From UBA6164 sp045107135 (GTDB lineage Bacteria; Patescibacteriota; Gracilibacteria; BD1-5; UBA6164), in NCBI GenBank assembly GCA_045107135.1, contig JASFZI010000078.1:1-6111 (forward strand): a DNA stretch of 6,111 bases. The letters run 5' to 3'. Position 1 is the stretch's first letter; each line of letters opens with the position of its first letter. A model generated the notes under the pieces. It made no database searches. It saw only the letters and a program-made list of their open reading frames with translations, and was not told the origin of the DNA. Shown here in pieces: positions 1-6,111 of the stretch. A program made the translations under genes and the position numbers.

Positions 1-69
1 TTCATCAGCTGAAACGTTTAATACTCCGATAAGTATTGGAAGTATAAATAGTAATACTAATTTTTTCAT
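1..69 (-). CDS. Start of an exported protein (signal peptide only, cut by left edge)
   Basis: Only the first 23 codons lie in the window. They read as a classic Sec signal peptide: start MKKL, a hydrophobic core of about 13 residues (VLLFILPILIGVL), then NVSA-DE with a likely signal peptidase I site after Ala21. The mature protein is outside the window, so its function cannot be named. The start ATG is at 67-69. It is preceded by TAGGA, two bases from the start, the nearest thing to a Shine-Dalgarno sequence in the window although unusually close. The gene lies 116 bases downstream of the solenoid membrane protein on the same strand, with its own candidate promoter in the gap. The signal peptide is clear; the gene identity is unknown. 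Confidence 0.7.
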   Translation of the reverse strand, partial: MKKLVLLFILPILIGVLNVSADE

Positions 70-111
70 AATCCTAAAATTAAAGAATAAATGCAACTAA
101 TTAACATTATT

Positions 112-147
112 ATTCTAAACTAGATTTGTAAGAAAAGTGTAAGAAAA
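112..147 (-). promoter_or_regulatory. Candidate promoter with an 11-base-period direct repeat
   Basis: On the plus strand TGTAAGAAAA occurs at 127-136 and again at 138-147, a direct repeat with an 11-base period. Read on the minus strand it is TTTTCTTACA twice, upstream of TAGAAT (112-117), a good -10 candidate. No good -35 is present at normal spacing; the best, TTACAC, has a 19-base spacer and lies inside the repeat. Tandem half-sites about 11 bases apart next to a -10 are the usual layout for OmpR/PhoB-family response regulators. This would drive the exported protein at 1-69, about 45 bases downstream. The repeat is seen directly; the regulator is inference. Confidence 0.35.
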
Positions 148-185
148 TTCATATTTTTTTAGTTATTAATTATATGTAAATCTTA

Positions 186-1295
186 TTACTTTCTTAAACT
201 TTTTATAATATCTATTTTTTTTATAGCGATAGCTCACAGAGTAAAGAATCATACTAGTAAACCTATTCAATTAATTAATCAAAATACCAGAGTTAAACCT
301 AATATAATTAATAATTTTTTATACAACTGATTAATCATGTATTTATCTACAACAAATGAAGTAAACACAATTATGTTTATCAAGCTCAAAAAAACAAACA
401 TAAATATATAACCAAATAAGAATAGCAAAGCAAATGGTATTCAAATAACACTAATAAATAGTAAGATTATAATTACTGGTAATCAAATTATTGTAAGAAA
501 TCAGTATAAAAAACTTTTTCATGTTTGTTTTTTTAAATTATCAGAGACTTTAGAAAAATATTTTTGGAAATATAAGTAAAAAAGTGTAGAAAATAAAAAT
601 AATCAAATTATTTTTATAATTACAATTGAGGAAATAAAAGTGATTAATCCTTTTTCAATATTATCTTTGATAAAACTTTTTTTAAAAATCACCTTAGCTC
701 TTGAAGCACTTTCTAAATCTAATATTTTACTATCACTTGTATAATTTAAGTTTCACTTAATTATTCAAATATTAGAAGGGTTTGAAAATTCTTCTATATT
801 TATTTCTGCATCTCAATGTATAGTTCAATTAAGCACTAATTGTCATGCCCCTATTTTTGCTTTTCACATTACTTCTCAATCCATAATGATTCTTCATGCT
901 CAAACGAGTAAATCTCATTTAATTACTACTCATTTATATATTCTAACATCTCATGCTCAAATGATTAAATCTCACTCAATATTTGAATTTATTGTTACTG
1001 CTCATCAGGCTATTCTTACATCATCTCAGATATTTCAAGAAACTACAATATTTCAACCTGTGATTATTAAATCTTGTTCAATATTTGAATTAACATTTAT
1101 ATCTCACCCTACGATAAGCAAATCTCAATTTATTGGTGTGGTTATAGTAATACTTCCTCACGCAACATAAAAATCATCATTAACTTCTTCTGTTACATAA
1201 ACTTCCTCTCAAACAAGTACTTCAAATGCATTTGTCTGCATTCATCATGAAGTTATAGTAAACAATAAAACAATTGTAAATAGTATATTTTTCAT
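186..1295 (-). CDS. Secreted bactofilin-like beta-solenoid protein with C-terminal membrane domain (code 25)
   Basis: A 369-residue protein when TGA is read as Gly; it ends in tandem TAA TAA. Residues 1-23 are a signal peptide (MKNILFTIVLLFTIT core, likely cut after TNA). Residues 42-162 form seven repeats of about 17 residues, each with a GG or GA turn and a closing G/N-x-D, such as VAGGSITI..INGD and IAGGAVTI..IEGD. This is the pattern of a right-handed beta-solenoid like bactofilins (polymer-forming cytoskeletal proteins). Residues 163-212 are a linker. Residues 216-243, 263-285, 286-311 and 328-358 are very hydrophobic and should be membrane helices. The expected topology is a solenoid outside the membrane held by a four-helix domain, unlike cytosolic bactofilins. 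A role in envelope or surface structure is inference. It starts 35 bases after the small Cys-pair gene, without a visible Shine-Dalgarno. The repeats are rich in TGA codons. Confidence 0.85.
810..1172 (-). repeat. Seven coding repeats of about 51 bases (beta-solenoid coils)
   Basis: This stretch codes for residues 42-162 of the solenoid protein. Six units are 17 residues long (51 bases) and one, residues 110-128, is 19. Protein units start at residues 42, 59, 76, 93, 110, 129 and 146. DNA identity between units is mostly weak, but a 14-base string (TCAATATTTGAATT on the plus strand) occurs at 976-989 and 1078-1091, exactly 102 bases or two units apart, where both encode NSNIE. That fits growth of the array by duplication. 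It is a protein repeat, not a CRISPR array or mobile element. Confidence 0.75.
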
Positions 1296-1330
1296 AATAA
1301 TATAATTACAAAATAAAGTTATAAACACTT

Positions 1331-1612
1331 TTAACTCTTTTTAATTATTCATATTTGACCCTGATTAACCTTATTGACATATTTTCAATTCACAACTTGA
1401 ACTGTTGCAATCCTAGAGGTACATGCTGGGCAAAGGATATCAGATCAAGCAGGTTCAAAATTATCTAAAAAAATTCATGCATAATCTTTTGTTATTCTAT
1501 CTCTGTGAATTTTTAAAAGTCTCCTACCTGGTCATTTTTTATATTTCACAAGCTCCTGCCCACATTTACACCAAACTGATATAATTTTATATTTTGTTAA
1601 TTTCCTAGCCAT
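1331..1612 (-). CDS. Small conserved-looking protein with CxC and CxxC pairs, possible zinc ribbon (code 25)
   Basis: A 93-residue basic protein starting MARKLTKYKI. Cys15 and Cys17 (VWCKCGQ) and Cys61 and Cys64 (LCPACTSR) make two pairs about 45 residues apart, enough to bind one zinc ion as a ribbon. Between them lies a basic block, KYKKGPGRRLLKIHRDR (residues 23-39), and near the C-terminus GKYVNKVNQGQIG (residues 76-88). Five or so TGA codons are read as Gly; under the standard code the gene is shattered and would be missed. It starts 19 bases after the copB stop, so it is probably cotranscribed. The style recalls small conserved proteins of candidate phyla bacteria, possibly binding RNA or DNA through the basic block, but I cannot assign a family or function. 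A metal-related role suggested by the neighbour is only a guess. Confidence 0.8.
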
Positions 1613-1631
1613 TTATTTTTTACTTAAATTA

Positions 1632-3590
1632 TTATCTTATTTTCAACATTCTAGCATTTATTGCTACAATAACAGTACTTAAACTCATTAATGCTGCACC
1701 AATTGCAGGAGATATTATGATTCAATATCCATATAACACTCATGCAGCCAGTGGTATAACAAAAATATTATATCAAGTTGCCCAAAATAAATTTTGGACC
1801 ATTTTTCTATAAGTTATTTTTCAAAATCTGATTAAAGTAACTACATCTTTTGGATTACTATTTACTAGTATTATATCTGCTGTTTCCGCCGCAATATCCG
1901 ATCAAGAACCTATAGCAATACCGATATCAGCCAAAGCTAAGGCAGGAGCATCATTTATTCAGTCTCCAGTCATTGCTACAAATTCTCCCTCAGATTGTAA
2001 TTCTTTAATTTTTTCCTGTTTTTCGTGAGGAAGAACTTCTGCAAAGAAACCATCCATATTTAATTTATCTGAAACTTGTTTTGCAACGGCTTTATTATCT
2101 CATGTTAAAATAAAACATTTTATACCTTGTTTTTTTAATTCATATATTGCTTCAAATGATTCATCTCTTATCTTGTCTTCAAGTGTTATTATTCATATTA
2201 GTTTATCATTTATTAATACAAATATTAACGTCGCAATTTCATTTATTATAGTATTTTTTGGAATTTGTATATCTTTTTTTTCAAAGGATTTTTTGCTTAA
2301 TAACTGTATTTTTTGATTATTTGTAATGCCTTCAATTCCTTCTCCTTTTAAAACCTTAAAATTTGTAACATCTAATGATTCTAATTTCATTTCTCGTATA
2401 ATTCATTTTGCAATAGGATGTTCCGATTTTTTTTCAAGTGATCAAGCTAATTGTAATAATCGTTCTCTACTATATTTTTTATCAAATAAAGTTACTCAAT
2501 TAACTCAAAATTTTCCTTCTGTTAATGTACCTGTTTTATCAAAAACAACTGTTGTAATTTTTCTTGCATTTTCAAAAGCAGTCCTATTTCTAATTAAAAG
2601 TCCATTTTTTGCAGAAAGTGAGGTGGAAACAGCATTAACAAGAGGAATTGCTAAACCTAATGCATGAGGACATGCTATAACCATAACCGTTGCTAATCTT
2701 TCAATAGCAAAAGCCAAATTTGGACCATAGATAAACCAAAAAACAAAAGTTCAAAACCCTGATAATATAGCAATTATTGTAAGCCATCTAGCCGCAATAT
2801 CAGCAAGTTTTTCTGTTTTTGATTTTGATTTTTGTGCTTGTTTAACCAAATTAATAACCTTTGATAAATATGAATCTTCTCCTGTACCTATTATCTTTAT
2901 TTCTAATACTCAGTCTCAATTTATAGATCATCCTATAAGTTTATCTTTAATACTTTTTTTCATAGGCTTTGATTCTCATGTAAGCATTGATTCATCAATA
3001 TAACTTGTTCCTTTTATAATAATTCAATCAGCTGGTATTTTCTCTCATGCTTTAACTAAAACAATATCTCCATTTTTTAGTTCAAAAGTTTTAATTTCAA
3101 TTATTTTATTTTCTTTAATTAGATGAGCATTATCAGGCATAAGTTGAGCAAGTTTTTCAAGAGCTTTAGATGCACCAATAACTGATTTCATTTCAATATA
3201 ATGACCAAGCAACATAACATCAATCAATGTTGCAAGTTCCCAAAAAAAGAATTTTCATTCCAAACCAAAAACAACTGCTGAGCTATAAAGATAAGCAACA
3301 GTAATTGCAAGAGCAATAAGTGTCATCATTCCAGGGCTTCTTTGTTTTAATTCATAAAAGAATCCTTTTAAGAAAGGTATTCCTCACCAGAAGAATATAA
3401 AACTTGAAAGTAAAAATAATATATATTTGTCACCTGAAAAAGTAAATGAAAAATTTAATAAATTCTGTATTAGTGGAGATAATATCAGAATTGGGATTGT
3501 AATAATAAAAGAAATAATAAATCTTTTTTTAAAATCCTCCATCATCATTTTATGGTGGTCATCCCCATTATGATCTTCATATTTATTCAT
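1632..3590 (-). CDS. copB: CopB-type P1B heavy-metal (copper) translocating ATPase (code 25)
   Basis: A 652-residue inner-membrane pump that uses ATP to export metal, probably copper or silver. The N-terminus has no HMA (CxxC) domain but a short His/Met tail (His7, His12, His13, Met15-17) followed by EDFKKRF, as is usual in CopB proteins. Helices at about 24-47, 55-78, 88-110 and 114-134 precede the actuator domain with TGES at 204-207. Metal-site motifs are Cys307-Pro308-His309 in helix 6, Tyr607-Asn608 in helix 7 and MSLST at 635-639 in helix 8, the set described for CPH-type (P1B-3) ATPases. The phosphorylation loop DKTGT is at 351-355 (Asp351 is phosphorylated), SEHP has its His at 391, and TGDGIND is at 541-547. 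All catalytic motifs are intact. TGA encodes Gly in TGES, TGDN and TGDGIND. The length is normal. Start ATG 3588-3590 follows a weak GAAAG. No CopZ, CopY or CsoR gene is visible in the window. Exact metal specificity (Cu+, Cu2+ or Ag+) cannot be read from sequence. Confidence 0.93.
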
Positions 3591-3654
3591 AATCTTTCAA
3601 TTAAAAACTAAATACTTTTTGATTTTTTAAATTTTTATATTTATTCTAATTAAT

Positions 3655-3682
3655 ATTATATTTAATGTTTTATATTTTACAA
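3655..3682 (-). promoter_or_regulatory. Candidate promoter of the copB operon
   Basis: Read on the minus strand, TTGTAA (3677-3682) is followed after 16 bases by a consensus TATAAT (3655-3660). This would start transcription near 3648 and leave a leader of about 58 bases before the copB ATG. A second -10-like TAGAAT lies at 3643-3648. The gap is almost entirely A and T, so such matches arise easily by chance. I see no clear copper-repressor operator here. Confidence 0.4.
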
Positions 3683-3710
3683 TAAAAAAATAGTTTTTTA
3701 AACAATTACC

Positions 3711-3744
3711 TATATAATTATAAAAATTTATTAATAATTATATA
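3711..3744. repeat. Perfect 11-base AT-only inverted repeat ahead of the ABC-F start
   Basis: TATATAATTAT at 3711-3721 is the exact reverse complement of ATAATTATATA at 3734-3744, separated by 12 bases. It covers the candidate -10 and the leader and ends nine bases before the ATG. It could be an operator or a weak hairpin in the leader, but arms made only of A and T in such a region may be chance. Confidence 0.35.
3713..3718 (+). promoter_or_regulatory. Candidate -10 box for the ABC-F gene
   Basis: A consensus TATAAT sits 35 bases before the ABC-F start and would give a leader of about 30 bases. No convincing -35 lies at 16-18 bases upstream (ATAGTT or TAGTTT). It is divergent from the copB promoter, the two -10 boxes being about 50 bases apart. 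The high A+T content makes this tentative. Confidence 0.35.
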
Positions 3745-3753
3745 AAGAAATTA

Positions 3754-5601
3754 ATGTTTGATGAAGTAATAAAAAGAGTTTTGGAGCATCATAATGAATT
3801 CACTTATGAAGAAGTAGAGGAAATATGTGAGGATTTTTATAATAGTATTCCTAAAAAAATAAAAGAAAATACGAAATTAAAAAGATTGAATAAATTTGTA
3901 GATAAAGAATTTGAATTAAAACAAGTAGAACAAAACTTTAAAATAAATACAAAAACATATTCTCTAGAAAATATTCCAAAATATTTATTTGAGTGAAAAA
4001 CTAAAATAGTTTCAAGTCTGGTAAATATCAAAAACTTAAATAAAAATATTGAGCAAACTTATTTATTTGAAAATGCTAATTTGAAAATAAATTCTGTTGA
4101 CAAAATATCTCTTATTTGAAAAAATTGAGCAGGTAAAACTACTCTTTTAAAAATGATAATTTGAAAAGAAGAAAATTTGGATTGAATCATTGAATTAGCT
4201 CCAGGGTTAAAGATATGATACCTATCTCAAGATCTGTTTTGGAAGTCAAAAGATAATACTCTTAAGCAAGAAATGCTTGAACTTTTTCCTGAAATTAATA
4301 AGAAAATTGATAGATTAAATAAAATAAAAGATGATTCTAATATGTGGGAGGAAATAGAAAAAATAAATAAATCCCTTATTAACCAAGATTGATTCAAAAA
4401 ACATAAATTACAATTAGAAATACTTAAATATTTCTGATTTACAGATGAACAAATGGATTTTAATGTATTACAATTATCTTGAGGAGAGCAAACCAAAGTA
4501 CAAATAGCCAAATTTTTGATTCAAGAAGTAGATTTACTTATTTTAGATGAACCTACAAATCATTTGGATATAAGTGGTATAATATTTTTAGAACAATTTT
4601 GTAAAAACTGGGAAAAAGCAATACTTTCAATATCACATGATATAAGATTTATTAATAATATTTCAACAAAAATTGAAGAAATTTCAGGTAAAAAAATAAA
4701 TAGTTATCCATGAAATTACGAAGAATATATTATACAAAAACAAGATAGATTTGAAAAAGAAATGAAAGATTACACAAATCAAAAAAAAGAAATAGATAAA
4801 CAAACAGATTATATAAATAGATTCAGAGCAAACTCAGCTAAAGCAACAAGTGTTCAAAGTAGAATAAAAGCACTAAATAAAATAGAAATATTAAGTAAAC
4901 CTGAAAATGAATCATTAATAAGAATGATTTCAATTAATTCAGACAAAAGACTACCTGAAATTGTAATGAAATTAAATAATATAAAAGTCTGATATAATTA
5001 CCCTTTAGTTACTCTTCCAGATTATATAGAGGTTTATAAAAATGATAAAATTTGAATTATTTGAGAAAATTGAGCTGGTAAAACAACCTTACTTAAGACT
5101 ATTTTATGAGAACTAAAACCTCTTAACTGAGTTACTGATATAAATGAAACAATAAAAATTTGATCATATTCTCAAGTACTAGAAAATTTGGATACAAGTA
5201 TTAGTATTATAAAAGAGCTTTGAAAAGACTACGAGAATGAAAAAGAAATAAGAACAATTCTTTGAGGATTACTGATTACTTGAGATAAAGTAGACCAAAA
5301 AATTTCAACACTTTCATGATGAGAAAAAGCAAAAGTGGCACTAACTAAAATGCTTCTAGTAAAACCAGATATCATAGTCATGGATGAACCAACAAATCAT
5401 CTTGATTTACATTCAAAAGCAGTAATCAAAAAAATGTTAGAATGATTTAAGTGAACAACAATTATAGTTTCACACGACAGAGATTTACTCCAAAAAGTTT
5501 CAAATAAAATTTGGTTAATAAAAGAAAAAGTATTAGTGGTTTATGATGAACCCGAGAAAGGTTTTAAAGAAATTTTTGGTCAAAATTGAGATAGTGAATA
5601 A
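3754..5601 (+). CDS. ABC-F family ATPase with an extra N-terminal region (code 25)
   Basis: A 615-residue soluble protein with two ABC cassettes and no membrane helices, the layout of ABC-F translation factors that act at the ribosomal E site. Cassette 1: Walker A GKNGAGKTT at 122-130, signature LSGGE at 241-245, Walker B with DEPTNHLD at 265-272, switch His295. The linker, about 297-400, is charged and helical and contains a FRANSAKATSVQSRIKAL stretch, typical of the ABC-F interdomain linker. Cassette 2: GENGAGKTT at 437-445, LSGGE at 520-524, DEPTNHLD at 544-551, switch His574. All catalytic residues are present, so it should be active. TGA gives Gly in both P-loops and both signatures. The odd part is residues 1 to about 85, a Glu/Lys-rich, probably helical region before cassette 1, which in most family members starts near the N-terminus. 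ATG 3754 is the only in-frame ATG before the P-loop and follows an in-frame TAA at 3721. Whether it is a housekeeping (EttA/Uup-like) or antibiotic-protection type cannot be decided. Confidence 0.95.
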
Positions 5602-5626
5602 AAAAATAAATTATAATTTAAAATAT

Positions 5627-6111
5627 ATGAAACTTGAATTTCCTTCAAAAAAGCATAAAGAAATGTATATAAATTTAATAAATAATTGGTGAAAATCTGA
5701 AACCATACCGACTTCTCCATCAAGATTATTTGCATGAAACGATTTTAGTGATTTTTTAGAATTAATAAAAAAAGATACTACAGATAGTGAAACTTGAGTA
5801 AATTCACATTTATTCTTTTTAATTAATGATAATGAAATATTATGAGCTATTCAAATAAGACATAATATAAATCATCCAAATTTAATAGAAAATTGAGGAC
5901 ATATTTGATATTGAATAGCTCCAAGACATAGAAGAAAATGATATGCCACAAAAATGCTTGAATTATGATTAATTGAAGCTAAAAAATTATGATTAAAGAA
6001 AGTTCTTATTACTTGTTATCTTGATAATATTTGATCTAATAAAGTTATAAAATCAAACTGATGAATATTTGAAAGAATAACTAAGGATTGATTAGATAAT
6101 AGGTATTTAAT
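5627..6111 (+). CDS. GNAT acetyltransferase, cut by right edge (code 25)
   Basis: The first 161 residues of a GNAT-fold N-acetyltransferase, which moves an acetyl group from acetyl-CoA to an amine. The central strand ILGAIQIRHN (71-80) leads to GGHIGYGIAP (90-99) and the acetyl-CoA pyrophosphate loop RRKGYA (102-107, the R/Q-x-x-G-x-G/A motif). KMLELGLIEAKKLGLKKV follows, then LITCYLDNIGSNKVIKSNGG (127-146), the usual beta-alpha region near the end of the fold. The sequence resembles the predicted GNAT acetyltransferases of COG3981 type, usually about 170 residues, so only some 10-20 residues should be missing. TGA codes for the Gly of the CoA loop (5939-5941) and of GHIGYG. The gene starts 25 bases after the ABC-F stop and is probably cotranscribed. 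No Shine-Dalgarno is visible. The substrate is unknown. Confidence 0.9.

Noticed and set aside
886..1170. A 94-codon plus-strand open frame, Ser/His/Thr-rich
   Set aside because: It is antisense to the solenoid repeats; minus-strand TGA codons appear as TCA (Ser) on this strand, so the frame stays open. The minus-strand reading has a signal peptide, regular repeats and membrane helices.
810..1172. CRISPR-like or tandem DNA repeat array
   Set aside because: The period reflects 17-residue protein coils; the units are divergent at DNA level and there are no unique spacers.
1331..1612. A ribosomal protein assignment for the small Cys-pair protein
   Set aside because: The basic, Cys-paired makeup is suggestive, but I do not recognise any ribosomal family signature.
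2326..2667. A 113-codon plus-strand open frame
   Set aside because: It lies antisense to the phosphorylation and nucleotide-binding domain of the CopB ATPase and has no recognisable features.
1632..3590. Broken or frameshifted P-type ATPase pseudogene
   Set aside because: All fragments are in one frame and are interrupted only by TGA at positions where the family has glycine; no TAA or TAG falls inside the frame and no shift is needed.
4227..4511. A 94-codon minus-strand frame (and a similar one at 3837-4031)
   Set aside because: Both are antisense to the ABC-F gene, hydrophobic shadows with no start context or motif support.
3754..5601. TGA as selenocysteine, tryptophan or programmed read-through
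   Set aside because: TGA is far too frequent, occurs at invariant Gly positions in several unrelated families, and TGG already serves Trp.
3754..5601. Antibiotic-resistance (ribosome protection) ABC-F label
   Set aside because: Resistance type depends on the interdomain linker and phylogeny, which cannot be judged here; housekeeping ABC-F proteins share the same motifs.

Overview
The window comes from a very AT-rich bacterium that reads TGA as glycine (genetic code 25). This code is known from the candidate phyla Absconditabacteria (SR1) and Gracilibacteria (BD1-5). The sequence shows it directly. Both Walker A loops and both LSGGE signatures of an ABC-F protein, the TGES, TGDN and TGDGIND motifs of a P-type ATPase, and the acetyl-CoA loop of a GNAT protein all have TGA where glycine is invariant. 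TGG is used separately for tryptophan. Under the standard code every gene here breaks into short fragments; under code 25 each is one intact frame ending in TAA, apart from the two genes cut by the window edges.

Layout. Positions 1-3590 hold four genes on the minus strand. In transcription order they are: a CopB-type (CPH) heavy-metal P1B-ATPase (1632-3590); a 93-residue protein with two Cys pairs (1331-1612); a secreted bactofilin-like beta-solenoid protein with a C-terminal membrane domain (186-1295); and the signal-peptide start of another exported protein (1-69, cut by the edge). The first three are 19 and 35 bases apart and probably share a transcript. The fourth follows a 116-base gap with its own candidate promoter and an 11-base-period direct repeat. 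Positions 3591-3753 are a divergent AT-rich promoter region. On the plus strand, 3754-5601 encodes a two-cassette ABC-F ATPase with an unusual N-terminal extension of about 85 residues, followed after 25 bases by a GNAT acetyltransferase (from 5627, cut by the right edge).

Functionally, the left arm looks like cell-envelope genes: metal export, a surface or membrane-anchored solenoid, and an exported protein. The right arm pairs a ribosome-associated type of ATPase with an acetyltransferase. I see no mobile element, CRISPR array, tRNA or rRNA. The main points of interest are the recoded TGA, the extended ABC-F, the solenoid-plus-membrane protein and the small Cys-pair protein. None amounts to a clearly new system on sequence alone.
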